This document shows, in pieces, positions 1 to 9,721 of a stretch of 64,000 nucleotides of DNA. The stretch spans positions 1 to 64,000 of the forward strand of contig JAENVS010000041.1 of NCBI GenBank assembly GCA_016650445.1, given 5' to 3'. The position numbers and the translations under genes are program-made. Positions within the stretch are counted from its first letter, which is position 1, and each line of letters opens with the position of its first letter. Origin of the DNA: Frankiaceae bacterium. Its GTDB lineage: Bacteria; Actinomycetota; Actinomycetes; Mycobacteriales; SCTD01. Below the pieces are notes generated by a model. That model did not search any database, was not told where the DNA came from, and saw nothing but the letters and a program-made list of their open reading frames with translations.

Positions 1-206
1 AGGAAGCCGGCCGGGTCGAGCGGGAAGACACGCACCGCTCCCCTGCGGTCCTCGAGTGAGACGCGCTCCTTGTCGCACTCGACGACGGCGCCGCACCAGC
101 CGGTCGTGACCTCCTCGACGACGAGCCCGGGGTCGGCCGGCATCGTGGGCACGACGGCCCGCGACCGTAGCCCGAAGACGTCGGGTCCGTAGTCACGACT
201 GCGCAC
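1..206 (-). CDS. DUF3097-family protein (N-terminal part, runs off left edge)
   Basis: Reverse-strand translation from GTG at 206: RDYGPDVFGLRSRAVVPTMPADPGLVVEEVTTGWCGAVVECDKERVSLEDRRGAVRVFPLDPAGFL, typical of the DUF3097 N-terminus. Confidence 0.7.
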   Translation of the reverse strand, partial: MRSRDYGPDVFGLRSRAVVPTMPADPGLVVEEVTTGWCGAVVECDKERVSLEDRRGAVRVFPLDPAGF

Positions 207-271
207 CCGTCGACGCTAGGCGCGCAAGCCCCGACCGGCGTGGACCGACACGGCCCTCTTCTGGCTTAGCG

Positions 272-1075
272 TTGCCTCTCGTGCAGACCCACGGCAGCGG
301 ACCGCCGCGCAGCGCGTTGCTGGTGGCGTGGGCCAACGCCTGGCTCGCCGCCGAGGTGGGGTTGTCGGAGCTCATCGACCGGGTCTGCGTCATGGACGAC
401 GACCACAGCGTCACCGGCCTCTGGGTCGACGACCTGCCGTTGGAGCAGGCGGTGGCGCGGCTGCGGGCCGATGCGGTGGTGCGCCTCAGGCTGGTGCTGC
501 CCGCGCCCGGCGATGCCGTCGGTCTGCCGGGTCCCGGGGAGTTCACGTCGGCGGCGCTCACCGCCTCCGAGGGCGTGCTCGCCCTCCGCGCCGACGGCAG
601 CGGCATCGGGCTGGTGCCGGCGGTCACCGCCCACGGCTCTGCCTTCGACGGCACGGTCACCACCGTCCTGTGGACGGCGTACGACGTCGCTGTGGTCGGG
701 CCGGAGCCGGGGCCGTTCCTGCACGACGCCGAGCATGACCTGCGTCGCGGCATCCTCGAGTGCGTTGAGCTGCTGCGCAGCCTCGACGTCGCGCGCTGGC
801 GGCCCGAGGTCGCGGGTGCGTTGCAGGACCTGCGCGCCGAGGCACGTCGCGGCATCGAGGACGACGAGCTGCCCGGGAGCTACCCGATGCGCGCCCGTCA
901 GCTGCTCGTGCAGGCGCGTCAGCTCGCCGGCGTACTCAGCCTTGCGACGGTGGATGCCGGTGCTGCCGTCGACACCCGCGAGACGCTCGCCCGTGAGCAG
1001 GCGCTGCGCGGACTCGAGCATCTCGTACGGCGGGCGCGGGTGGCGGCGTACAACTCGCACGGACTGCCGTCATGA
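272..1075 (+). CDS. hypothetical protein
   Basis: 267 aa ORF with plausible composition, 3' end overlaps serB start. Confidence 0.7.
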   Translation: MPLVQTHGSGPPRSALLVAWANAWLAAEVGLSELIDRVCVMDDDHSVTGLWVDDLPLEQAVARLRADAVVRLRLVLPAPGDAVGLPGPGEFTSAALTASEGVLALRADGSGIGLVPAVTAHGSAFDGTVTTVLWTAYDVAVVGPEPGPFLHDAEHDLRRGILECVELLRSLDVARWRPEVAGALQDLRAEARRGIEDDELPGSYPMRARQLLVQARQLAGVLSLATVDAGAAVDTRETLAREQALRGLEHLVRRARVAAYNSHGLPS

Positions 1076-2253
1076 GCCTGCTCGTCACGGTCACCGGACC
1101 GGACCATCCCGGCGTGACGGCGAGCCTGTTCGACGCGTTGGGCGATACGGAATTCTCCGACGTCGAGCAGGTCGTCGTGCACGGCCGGCTGCTGCTGGGG
1201 TTCGTCGTGGAGAGCGACACTCCCGTGATCCGAGACGCGCTGACGCGGGCCGCCGCCGGGCTCGACGTGGACGTCGAGTTCACGCCGCTTGTGAACGACG
1301 ACGAACCGGTCACGAACCGACATCACGTCACCGTCCTGGGGAAACCGCTTCCGCCGTCGGCGATCGCGGCTGTTGCGCGAACCCTCGCGGAGGCCGGCGC
1401 GAACATCGAGAGCATCCGGCGGCTGTCGAGCTACCCGGCGCCGTCGTACGAGATGGTCGTGGCCGGCGGCGACACCGCAACCCTGCGGGCCGGACTCGCG
1501 GCGACGGCCGTGCGCCAGCAGGTCGACATCGCGGTGGAGCCGGCATCGCTCTACCGCCGCGCCCGCCGGCTCGTCGTCATGGACGTCGACTCGACGCTGG
1601 TGCAGGGCGAGGTCATCGAGATGCTGGCCGCGGAGGCCGGCTGCGAGGGGGAGGTGGCTCGCGTCACGGCCGCCGCGATGGCCGGCGAGCTCGACTTCGA
1701 GGCGTCGTTGCGCGCGCGGGTCGCCCTGCTGGCGGGCCTGCCCACCGACGCTGTCGACCGGGTGCGTGCGGCAATCCGGCTGACGCCCGGTGCCCGGACG
1801 CTCGTGCGCACCCTGAAGCGACTCGGCTATGCGGTCGGCATCGTCAGCGGTGGGTTCACGGCGGTCACCGACGACCTCGTCGCCGAGCTCGGGCTCGACC
1901 ATGCGCTGGCGAACGTCCTCGAGGTCCGCGACGGCGTGCTGACCGGCGACGTCGTCGGGGCGGTCGTGGACCGTGCGGCGAAGGCCGCCGCACTGCTGCG
2001 CTTCGCCGAGCTGGAAGGGCTGATGCCGGCGCAGACCGTCGCGATCGGCGACGGCGCCAACGACCTCGACATGCTCGCCGCTGCGGGGCTCGGCATCGCG
2101 TTCAACGCGAAGCCGATCGTGCGCGACGCCGCCGACGCCGCGCTCTCGGTGCCGTTCCTCGACGCGGTGCTCTTCTTGCTCGGCATCACCCGCGAGGAGA
2201 TCGAGGCGGCGGACGCCGCCGACCGCGAGGGCGGCGCGTCGACACCTAGCTGA
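1072..2253 (+). CDS. serB: phosphoserine phosphatase with N-terminal ACT domains
   Basis: HAD motif VVMDVDSTLVQGEVIEMLA, AIGDGANDLDML; N-terminal ACT-like region. Confidence 0.93.
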   Translation: MSLLVTVTGPDHPGVTASLFDALGDTEFSDVEQVVVHGRLLLGFVVESDTPVIRDALTRAAAGLDVDVEFTPLVNDDEPVTNRHHVTVLGKPLPPSAIAAVARTLAEAGANIESIRRLSSYPAPSYEMVVAGGDTATLRAGLAATAVRQQVDIAVEPASLYRRARRLVVMDVDSTLVQGEVIEMLAAEAGCEGEVARVTAAAMAGELDFEASLRARVALLAGLPTDAVDRVRAAIRLTPGARTLVRTLKRLGYAVGIVSGGFTAVTDDLVAELGLDHALANVLEVRDGVLTGDVVGAVVDRAAKAAALLRFAELEGLMPAQTVAIGDGANDLDMLAAAGLGIAFNAKPIVRDAADAALSVPFLDAVLFLLGITREEIEAADAADREGGASTPS

Positions 2254-2638
2254 TGTCCTGGACCTCGGCGTAGACGAGCGAGTCGCCAGGACGGCAGTCG
2301 GGGAGGCGGAAGCACTCGGTCACCTTGATGCTGAGGACGAGGTCGCCGGACCGGTAGAGCCGCGTGTCCGGTGCCTCCGGCAGGGGGGGTCCGGGCCCCC
2401 ACGGCGCGGCCGGAGCGACGGCGAGGAGCGAGCCGGGCTTGTCGGCACTGACGCCGTACGCGAACCCCACTTCCCGACGGTCGTCCTTCAGACCGCTGTC
2501 CAGGATCCGTGCCGTCGGTGGGAGGGCCTCCTGCACGAGCCGCTCCAGGCGGTGGACGTCGGACTGCCGCCCTGCGACGCGGATCACGAACAGCAGCACT
2601 GGGACGACAACGACCGCGACGGCCGCGACGCCGATCAC
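2246..2638 (-). CDS. hypothetical membrane-anchored protein
   Basis: N-terminal hydrophobic segment (VAAVAVVVVPVLLFVI) then soluble domain. Confidence 0.55.
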   Translation of the reverse strand: MIGVAAVAVVVVPVLLFVIRVAGRQSDVHRLERLVQEALPPTARILDSGLKDDRREVGFAYGVSADKPGSLLAVAPAAPWGPGPPLPEAPDTRLYRSGDLVLSIKVTECFRLPDCRPGDSLVYAEVQDIS

Positions 2639-2698
2639 GACGGCGATCGCCGAGGAACGCGAGCGGAGGCGCCGACCCGCGGCCGTACGCTCCGGCTC

Positions 2699-2785
2699 GT
2701 GACACCGGCGGGCCCCGTGACCGAGCCGACGATCACCGTCCGTCCCGCCAACGAAGCGTCCTGGGAAGACGTGCAGAACTTCTAA
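2699..2785 (+). pseudogene. possible 5' remnant of a GNAT acetyltransferase
   Basis: GTG-initiated VTPAGPVTEPTITVRPANEASWEDVQNF* resembles the beginning of GNAT proteins (T-I-R-PA-x(4)-W-xDVQ) and stops after 28 codons where the GH13 gene ends on the other strand. Confidence 0.4.
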
Positions 2786-4332
2786 CGCCGCCGCAGCCAG
2801 ACCGTCGAGGCGGACGGCACGGTCACGACTCCACCGGAGGCGGATGCACCCTGCGCTGTCGCGAGCAGGATGTCTCCGGCCGCCATCACGTCGACGTCCT
2901 CGGCCGCGGTGTTGAGGACACAGACGAGCCCGCCCTCGCGCTCGAACGCGAGGACGTCGTCGGCCGTGTCCAGCCAGGTGACCCTGTTACCGAGGGAGCC
3001 CCGCAGCGACCGGCGCACGGACAGCATCGAGCGGTACGCCGTGAGCACGGCAGGTGTCGTGTCGACGGCACACGTCGCGGCGTCGGCGCCGAACGGCAGC
3101 CACGGATGGCCCGTCGTGAAGCCGTGCCCGGGGCCGGCTGCCGTCCAGGGGATCGGCGTCCGGCAGCCGTCGCGACCAGGGACCTTGCCACCGGTGCGGA
3201 ACCACGTCGGATCGGTACGCCGCTCCGGCGGCACGTCCGACTCCTCAAGCCCGAGCTCCTCCCCCTGGTAGAGGTACGGCGAACCCGGCAGCGCGAGCAG
3301 GGCAGCCGTGACCGCAAGACCGCGTCGCCGGCCGAGGTCACCGCCGCCGTACCGCGTGACGTGGCGCGTGAGGTCGTGGTTGGACAGCACCCAGGTCGGC
3401 GGGTCGAAGGCATCGAGCGCCGTCTCGATCGTTGCGCGCAGCGCAGCCGCACCCCACGGTGTGCGGAACACCGTGAAGTTGAACGCCTGGTGAAGCCGGT
3501 CGTCGCCGACGTACCGCTTGACGCGGTCGACGTCGAGGATGAAGACCTCACCGACCATCATCCGGTCGCCGTCGTACGAGTCGGTGATGCGGCGCCAGTC
3601 GCGGAAGACGTCGGTGACCTCGGGCTGGTCCCACACCTGCGGCCGGCCGACGTTGCTGCCCGGTCCACCGGGCCTGGCGACGGTCTCCTCGTCGGCGAGC
3701 AACGCGGACTTGTACAGCCCGTGCGCGACATCGATGCGAAAGCCGTCGGCACCGCGGTCGAGCCAGAAGCGCAAGATGCCGCGCCACGCCTCGTGCACGT
3801 CCGGATTGCGCCAGTCCAGGTCGGGCTGGCCGCTGTCGAACAGGTGCAGGTACCACTGGCCGCTCGCCTCGTCGCGGGACCACGCGGGGCCGCCGAACAC
3901 GCTGGTCCAGTTGTTGGGCGGCAGGGCACCCCCGTCACGACCGTCGCGGAACAGGTAGCGCTCGCGCATCGCCGATGACGGATCTGCCACAGCCTCCTTG
4001 AACCACGCGTGCTCGGACGAGGTGTGGTTGGGCACCAGGTCGACGATGACGCGGAGCCCGCGGTCGTGCGCCGCTGCCAGCAGCCGGTCGAAGGCAGCAA
4101 GGTCACCGAACGTTGGCTCGACGTCGGTGTAGTCGGCCACGTCGTAGCCGTGGTCGGCCATCGGCGAGGGGTAGAACGGCGTGACCCAGAGGGCGTCGAC
4201 GCCGAGGTCGACGAGGTGGTCCAGGTGCGTCCGGATGCCCTCGAGGTCGCCGACGCCATCGCCGTCGGAGTCGGCGTACGAGCGGATGTAGATCTCGTAG
4301 ACGACGGCGTCGCGCCACCACTCGGAAGGCAT
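2782..4332 (-). CDS. GH13 alpha-glucosidase / oligo-1,6-glucosidase-like
   Basis: WWRDAVVYEIYIRSYADSDGDGVGDLEGI, GFRIDVAHG, GEVFI, LSNHDLTRH. Confidence 0.92.
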   Translation of the reverse strand: MPSEWWRDAVVYEIYIRSYADSDGDGVGDLEGIRTHLDHLVDLGVDALWVTPFYPSPMADHGYDVADYTDVEPTFGDLAAFDRLLAAAHDRGLRVIVDLVPNHTSSEHAWFKEAVADPSSAMRERYLFRDGRDGGALPPNNWTSVFGGPAWSRDEASGQWYLHLFDSGQPDLDWRNPDVHEAWRGILRFWLDRGADGFRIDVAHGLYKSALLADEETVARPGGPGSNVGRPQVWDQPEVTDVFRDWRRITDSYDGDRMMVGEVFILDVDRVKRYVGDDRLHQAFNFTVFRTPWGAAALRATIETALDAFDPPTWVLSNHDLTRHVTRYGGGDLGRRRGLAVTAALLALPGSPYLYQGEELGLEESDVPPERRTDPTWFRTGGKVPGRDGCRTPIPWTAAGPGHGFTTGHPWLPFGADAATCAVDTTPAVLTAYRSMLSVRRSLRGSLGNRVTWLDTADDVLAFEREGGLVCVLNTAAEDVDVMAAGDILLATAQGASASGGVVTVPSASTVWLRRR

Positions 4333-4371
4333 CGTCCGGACGCTACCGGGCGGGGCGCGACGCGGGCAGCC

Positions 4372-4659
4372 CTAGCTGATCCAGGCTCCGTCGATCCAGC
4401 GCGGTTCTCCGTCCAGCAGCGGCGCGTAGTGCTCCTGCCACCAGGCGTCCTGCTCGGGGTCGTCCGCAAGTGCGACGTACGACTCCTTGGTGTCGAAGAT
4501 GGCGACGTTGACGACCGTCCGGCCGTCATCTGCGACGAGGACGTGGCTGGAGCGGTAACCAGTGACGTTCCGGTCCTTCTCCCACGCCTCGAGCTCGGCG
4601 CGGATGGTCTCGACTCCGACGCCCTTGGCGAGCGTGCCGATCATCGTGGTTCCGTACAT
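4372..4659 (-). CDS. small conserved hypothetical protein (possible alpha/beta-barrel dimeric fold)
   Basis: 95 aa from ATG at 4659: MYGTTMIGTLAKGVGVETIRAELEAWEKDRNVTGYRSSHVLV. Confidence 0.6.
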   Translation of the reverse strand: MYGTTMIGTLAKGVGVETIRAELEAWEKDRNVTGYRSSHVLVADDGRTVVNVAIFDTKESYVALADDPEQDAWWQEHYAPLLDGEPRWIDGAWIS

Positions 4660-4766
4660 GGCTCCCCCTGAGGTCCGTGTCGATGGTTGCCGGACCCGCC
4701 GCCCATCGTCCCCCTGATCAGGCCATCGTGCGAGAGCGTGATCTGCGGGAGAAGACCCGGTATTGC

Positions 4767-5750
4767 TCAGGTTCGCACTGGCGGCGGGCAGCAGTGCGAT
4801 GGGCACACATCGTGCGTCGCGACGCAGCCGTGCGTGTCGAGCTCCGGCCCGGTCTCGCGCTCTGCAACGAGCGCGGCCAGCATCTGGACGAAGCCCGGGT
4901 CGGTTCCGACCGTCGAGGCGCGTCGCACCGTCATGCCCTCCAGGCCCCGCGCCCGCGACGCGACCTGCACGTCGAGGTCGTAGACCACTTCCACGTGGTC
5001 GCTCGTGAACCCGATCGGCACGAGCACCGCCTCACGGACGCCCTCGGCGTACAGCCCCTCGAGATGGTCACCGACATCCGGCTCGAGCCAGGGAACGTCT
5101 GCTGAGCCACTGCGTGACTGGAACACCAACTGCCAGTGGTACGCCGTGGGTAGCCGGTCCACGACCAGCTGCGCCGCGGTGCGCAGCGACTCGACGTAGG
5201 CACCACCCGACGGCCCGCTCGTCTCAGCCATCGCGAGCGGGATCGAGTGCGCCGTGAAGACCAGCCGCGGTTCCGCGAGCCCGTCGAGCTGCGCCAGTAC
5301 GTTGCGCGCCTGCGCGTCCAGGAACCCGTCCTCGCAGTAGTAGTGCCGGATCTTCACGACGCGCGGCAGGCCGTCGACCTGCGCGCGGGCGATGTCCTCC
5401 TGGTACTGCCGGCAGCCGGAGTAGGACGGGAACGCGCTCGTCACGACGGCGTAGGCGTCCGTGACGCCGTCGGCGCGCATCTGCATGAGGGTGTCGGCGA
5501 GGAACGGGTGCCAGTTGCGGTTGCCCCAGTAGACCGGCCGGTCCTGGGCTGCCTCGAGCGCCGCGATCAGCTCACGGCAGTGGCCGTTGAGCGGCGACAC
5601 CCCGCCGAACTCGTCGAGGTAGTGACGCGCGACCTCTTCAAGTCGCTCGGTCGGGATCCCGCGCCCCCGGGTGACGTTCGTGAGAAACGGCACGACGTCG
5701 TCCGGGCCCTCGGGACCACCGAACGAAACGAGCAGGAGCGCGTGCGTCAC
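4767..5750 (-). CDS. hemH: ferrochelatase (coproporphyrin III type)
   Basis: VTHALLLVSFGGPEGPDDVVPFLTNVTRGRGIP; FTAHSIP; C-terminal Cys-rich tail HGCVATHDVCPSHCC. Confidence 0.92.
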   Translation of the reverse strand: MTHALLLVSFGGPEGPDDVVPFLTNVTRGRGIPTERLEEVARHYLDEFGGVSPLNGHCRELIAALEAAQDRPVYWGNRNWHPFLADTLMQMRADGVTDAYAVVTSAFPSYSGCRQYQEDIARAQVDGLPRVVKIRHYYCEDGFLDAQARNVLAQLDGLAEPRLVFTAHSIPLAMAETSGPSGGAYVESLRTAAQLVVDRLPTAYHWQLVFQSRSGSADVPWLEPDVGDHLEGLYAEGVREAVLVPIGFTSDHVEVVYDLDVQVASRARGLEGMTVRRASTVGTDPGFVQMLAALVAERETGPELDTHGCVATHDVCPSHCCPPPVRT

Positions 5751-5778
5751 CCCGACATCCTCCCGGTACCGTCCCGCC

Positions 5779-6513
5779 ATGCCTTCCGAGACACGCCCGG
5801 TCGCCCTCGTCACCGGCTCGTCGTCCGGCATCGGTGCCGAGATCGCCCGCCGTCTCGGGGCAGATGGCTACGCCGTCGTGGTCAACTCGCGGTCCTCCGT
5901 CGCGACCGGCGAAGCCGTCGCCGCCGAGGTCGGCGGCAGCTACCTGCAGGCCGACGTCGCCGACGAGAAGCAGGCACGCGCTCTCGTCGACCAGGTGCTC
6001 GCCCGGCACGGACGCCTCGACGTCCTCGTCAACAACGCCGGCACGACCGAGGTCATCGCGCACCACGACCTCGCCGCCGCGACTCCGGAGATCTGGCGCC
6101 GGTTGTACGACGTCAACGTCGTCGCGCCCTTCGTGCTGGTGACCGCCGCGGAGGCAGCACTCCGGGCGGCCGCGCCCGGGTGCGTCGTCAACGTGAGCTC
6201 TCTCGCCGGCGTGCGGCCGACGGGGTCCTCGATCCCGTATGCGTCGAGCAAGGCGGCCTTCAACCACCAGACCCGGCTGCTCGCGAAAGCACTCGGCCCC
6301 GACATCCGCGTCAATGCCGTTGCACCGGGACTGATCGAGACGCCGTGGACGGCGGGCTGGTCGGATCTGCATGCCCTGGTCGGCGCGGGCGCGCCACTGC
6401 GTCGGAGCGGTACGCCGGCTGACGTCGCCGAGGTCGTGATGGGCCTGGTGCGGTCGACGTACGTCACCGGGCAGGTGGTCGTGGTGGACGGCGGCCTCGG
6501 CCAGGTCACCTAG
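5779..6513 (+). CDS. SDR family oxidoreductase (3-oxoacyl-ACP reductase-like)
   Basis: ALVTGSSSGIGAEIA, NNAG, YASSKAA, C-terminal VVVDGGLGQVT. Confidence 0.9.
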   Translation: MPSETRPVALVTGSSSGIGAEIARRLGADGYAVVVNSRSSVATGEAVAAEVGGSYLQADVADEKQARALVDQVLARHGRLDVLVNNAGTTEVIAHHDLAAATPEIWRRLYDVNVVAPFVLVTAAEAALRAAAPGCVVNVSSLAGVRPTGSSIPYASSKAAFNHQTRLLAKALGPDIRVNAVAPGLIETPWTAGWSDLHALVGAGAPLRRSGTPADVAEVVMGLVRSTYVTGQVVVVDGGLGQVT

Positions 6514-7220
6514 TGCCGGGACCGCTCGCGCTCGTTGGCAGCGGTGAGTACCTGCCCGTGATGGCCGAGCTGGAGCGGAGCCTGATCTCTGGTCGCCCGC
6601 CCCGCTACGTGCAGATCCCGACGGCGGCGGCCCACGAGGGCGCCGCGTCTCTGGACCGCTGGATCGAGCTCGGCCGGCTGCAGGCCGAGCGCTTGGGCGT
6701 CGAGGCCGTCCCGGTCGTGGTGCGCGACCGGGCCGAGGCGGACGACCCGGAAGTCGCCTCGCAGATCCTCGGCGCGGGGCTGATCTACCTGTCCGGCGGA
6801 AGTCCGACGCTCCTTGCCGAGAAGCTGCGCGGCACTGCGGTCGCCGCCGCCATCGAGGCGACCTGGCGCGGCGGGGCGGCCCTCGCCGGTTGCAGCGCCG
6901 GGGCGATGGCGCTCACGTCCTGGGTACCAAGCCTTCGGAAGCCGGGGCACGAGCCCGTTCACGGACTCGGGCTCGTGCCGCACCTGCGCGTGATCCCGCA
7001 CTTCGACCGGTTCGAGCGGTGGATGCCGGATCTCGCCGGCCGCTACCTCGCGCGCGCCCCCGAGGGCACCGCCGTCGTCGGCATCGACGAGGACACCGCC
7101 CTTGTCTGGGACCAGGGCCGGTGGACGGTCCGGGGGCTTCGCGAGGTCTGGCTGCTGCGCACCGACGGCAGGACCGCGTACGGCGTAGGTGCCGTGCTGG
7201 AGCTGCCGCCGGTCCCCTGA
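6513..7220 (+). CDS. type 1 glutamine amidotransferase-like / cyanophycinase-like (S51) protein
   Basis: LVGSGEYLP, YLSGGSP, AGCSAGAMAL nucleophile motif. Confidence 0.85.
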   Translation: MPGPLALVGSGEYLPVMAELERSLISGRPPRYVQIPTAAAHEGAASLDRWIELGRLQAERLGVEAVPVVVRDRAEADDPEVASQILGAGLIYLSGGSPTLLAEKLRGTAVAAAIEATWRGGAALAGCSAGAMALTSWVPSLRKPGHEPVHGLGLVPHLRVIPHFDRFERWMPDLAGRYLARAPEGTAVVGIDEDTALVWDQGRWTVRGLREVWLLRTDGRTAYGVGAVLELPPVP

Positions 7221-7263
7221 CGCACTACGGACCCCATCGGCTGTCGTGAGGCAGGATTCACGC

Positions 7264-7629
7264 GTGACGCAGACACTGGGCCAGCAGTTCGCTCTCGCGG
7301 TGGCAGCGAAGGACCACGAGAAGGTGCGTGAGCTGCTGCACCCTGAGCTGGACTTTCGCGCCATGACGCCGAACCGCATCTGGGAGGCGGCAGACCCTGA
7401 GGACGTGGTCGGCGCCCTCAAGACCTGGTTCGACGACGGCGACGAAATCGGAGCGATGGAGGCACTGGACACCGGCAGTTTCGCTGATCGTGAGCGCGTC
7501 GGCTACCGCTTCCGCGTGCGCAACGCGGACGGTGACCATCTGGTCGAGCAGCAGGCGTATCTCTCACCGAGGGACGGGCGCATCGGATGGCTCCGCATCA
7601 TGTGCTCCGGTTACCGCCCCATCGAGTAA
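7264..7629 (+). CDS. nuclear transport factor 2 / SnoaL-like protein
   Basis: GTG start; LHPELDFRAMTPNRIWEAADPEDVV. Confidence 0.7.
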   Translation: MTQTLGQQFALAVAAKDHEKVRELLHPELDFRAMTPNRIWEAADPEDVVGALKTWFDDGDEIGAMEALDTGSFADRERVGYRFRVRNADGDHLVEQQAYLSPRDGRIGWLRIMCSGYRPIE

Positions 7630-7638
7630 CGACCCATC

Positions 7639-7670
7639 GTGATCAGCGTGCGCGGTGATCGGCGTGCGCG
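7639..7670 (+). repeat. two adjacent 16-bp direct repeats (GTGATC[A/G]GCGTGCGCG)
   Basis: 7639-7654 GTGATCAGCGTGCGCG, 7655-7670 GTGATCGGCGTGCGCG; 15/16 identical. Confidence 0.8.
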
Positions 7671-7764
7671 CGGCGAGCGTGTGCGACGAGCCTGGGTCGC
7701 GCACGGTGATCGTGGAACAGCTCCGCCCAGTGCGGGTCCTGGCCGGGCGCGTAGCGTCCGGCCC

Positions 7765-8718
7765 ATGCGCGCTATTCAGATCACCGAGTTCGGCGGACCC
7801 GAGGTCCTCACGGTCGTCGAGCTGCCCGACCCGGAGCCGACACCGGGCCTCGACCTCATCGAGGTGCAGACAGCCGGCGTCAACTTCGCCGACACGCACC
7901 AGGTCGAGAACTCCTACCTGTCCCCCGCGACGCTCCCGCTGGTCCCGGGGTCCGAGGTCGTGGGCACCCGGCCGGACGGGACGCGCGTCGCGGCCTTCGC
8001 GATGGAAGGCGGGTACGCCGAGAAGGCACGCGTCTTCCCGGCGATGAGCTTCCCGCTGCCGGACGGCGTGTCCGACGGCCAGGCGCTCGCGCTCATGGTC
8101 CAGGGGCTGACGGCCTGGCACCTGCTGCGCACGACCACGCACCTGATGCCCGGCGAGTCCGTTGTCGTACATGCCGCCGCAGGTGGCGTCGGCACGATCG
8201 CTTTACAGCTCGCAAAGGCATGGGGTGCCGGCAACGTCATCGCCGTCGCGTCGAGCGATGACAAGCGCGCGCTCGCGACCGAGCTGGGTGCAGATGTCAC
8301 CGTCGACGCCGGCGAGGCCGATCTCAAGTCCGCGCTGGAGAAGGCGAACGACGGCCACAAGGTCGACATCGTCCTGGAGATGGTCGGCGGTACGACGTTC
8401 GACGCGTCGCTCGCGGCGCTGGCGCCCTTCGGCCGGCTCGCGACCTTCGGCATGGCATCGCGCACGCCGCCCAAGCCGATCGAGGCGGGGGCGCTCATGT
8501 CCCGCAGCCGTGCGGTCCTCGGCTTCTGGCTGGCGCACTGCTTCTCGCGGCCCGAGATGCTGCAGGGCCCGATGGCAGAGCTGCTGTCGATGGTTGCCGA
8601 GGGCACGCTGAAGCCCATCGTCGGCGGCACCTACCCGCTCTCCGAGGCGCACCGCGCCCACGAGGACCTGCGGTCGCGCGCGTCGACCGGCAAGCTGGTT
8701 CTCGACGTACGGAGCTAA
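7765..8718 (+). CDS. NADPH:quinone oxidoreductase family protein
   Basis: MRAIQITEFGGPEVLTVVELPDPEP; VHAAAGGVGTIALQLAKAWGA. Confidence 0.9.
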   Translation: MRAIQITEFGGPEVLTVVELPDPEPTPGLDLIEVQTAGVNFADTHQVENSYLSPATLPLVPGSEVVGTRPDGTRVAAFAMEGGYAEKARVFPAMSFPLPDGVSDGQALALMVQGLTAWHLLRTTTHLMPGESVVVHAAAGGVGTIALQLAKAWGAGNVIAVASSDDKRALATELGADVTVDAGEADLKSALEKANDGHKVDIVLEMVGGTTFDASLAALAPFGRLATFGMASRTPPKPIEAGALMSRSRAVLGFWLAHCFSRPEMLQGPMAELLSMVAEGTLKPIVGGTYPLSEAHRAHEDLRSRASTGKLVLDVRS

Positions 8719-9317
8719 GGGCTCTCGAGCGGCGGCCCGAGCAGGCTGCCCGGGCAGGGGCAGTAGATGTCGTGCCAGGCCCGGCGGCACAGCGGCGGGT
8801 AGGTAAGCGGCCGCACCACACGCGCCGGGTTGCCGGCGACGAGCACGTCGTCCGGCACGTCCTTCGTCACCACCGCCCCCGCACCGACAGCGACCCGGCG
8901 ACCGATGGTCACACCCGGCAGCACGATGGCACGCGCGCCGACCCACGTCCCGTCGCCGATGACGACGGGCTTCGCCTCGGGGTTGCGGCCTTCGATCCCG
9001 TGACTGGGCGTGTCCATCACGTAGACCTCGTTGGCGAGCGCGACGTCGTTTCCGAGCGTGACGGCCAGCTCCGAGTAGATGATCGCGCCGGCGTTGACGA
9101 AGCAGTTGTTGCCGATGCGGATCCGCCCCGGTCCGCTGATGAGCGTCTGCCGGTGTGCCGACCAGACCCGGAAGCCGTCGCCGATCTCGAGGTCGGAGGC
9201 GTCGATGATCGGCGTACCGAGCACGTCGGGGTTGGCTCCGACCCGGGTCGCGGTGCCGAGCACCCTCGCGATGTGCCGCCGGTGACGTCTGGCCCGTGAC
9301 CACCCGGCGACACCCAC
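8715..9317 (-). CDS. acyltransferase, left-handed beta-helix (hexapeptide repeat) family
   Basis: hexapeptide repeats: VIGDGTWVGARAIVLPGVTIGRRVAVGAGAVVTKDVPDDVLVAGNPARVV. Confidence 0.88.
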   Translation of the reverse strand: MGVAGWSRARRHRRHIARVLGTATRVGANPDVLGTPIIDASDLEIGDGFRVWSAHRQTLISGPGRIRIGNNCFVNAGAIIYSELAVTLGNDVALANEVYVMDTPSHGIEGRNPEAKPVVIGDGTWVGARAIVLPGVTIGRRVAVGAGAVVTKDVPDDVLVAGNPARVVRPLTYPPLCRRAWHDIYCPCPGSLLGPPLESP

Positions 9318-9346
9318 GACGTCAGGCTAGGTCTTACGCTCGGACC

Positions 9347-9721
9347 GTGGACAACCTCGTCACCCGGTGCGCGCATGCGGGCATCCCGGTTGCGCCGGCA
9401 TCCGATGCCGCGGTGCACGCAGGCGTTGCGAGGTTGTCGCGGCACAAGCCGATGGACGTCGTGCACGTCCGCGAGGTGACCGTCGCGGCCAGGATCGCGG
9501 GAAAGTCCGATGAGGAACGCGTCCTCGTCATCCCCCGGCTGCGCCGATGGCAGCGACCGCACCGTGGCGGCGACGTCTGGCGGACACCGTTGCCCCCCTG
9601 GGGGATGCGACTGGCCCGACTGCTGCGCGGCGTACGCCGGGCGGTCGGCGACGTGGAGCTGATCGTCGACTGGGCCGACGACGGCCGCCGCTGCCGGCTC
9701 GTCGCCGTCCGCCCGCTGTGA
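9347..9721 (+). CDS. hypothetical protein
   Basis: GTG start VDNLVTRCAHAGIPVAP; 3' end overlaps next ORF. Confidence 0.5.
   Translation: MDNLVTRCAHAGIPVAPASDAAVHAGVARLSRHKPMDVVHVREVTVAARIAGKSDEERVLVIPRLRRWQRPHRGGDVWRTPLPPWGMRLARLLRGVRRAVGDVELIVDWADDGRRCRLVAVRPL

Noticed and set aside
471-2249. 592-aa Arg-rich ORF overlapping the hypothetical gene and serB
   Set aside because: Out-of-frame GC artefact; serB motifs are in another frame.
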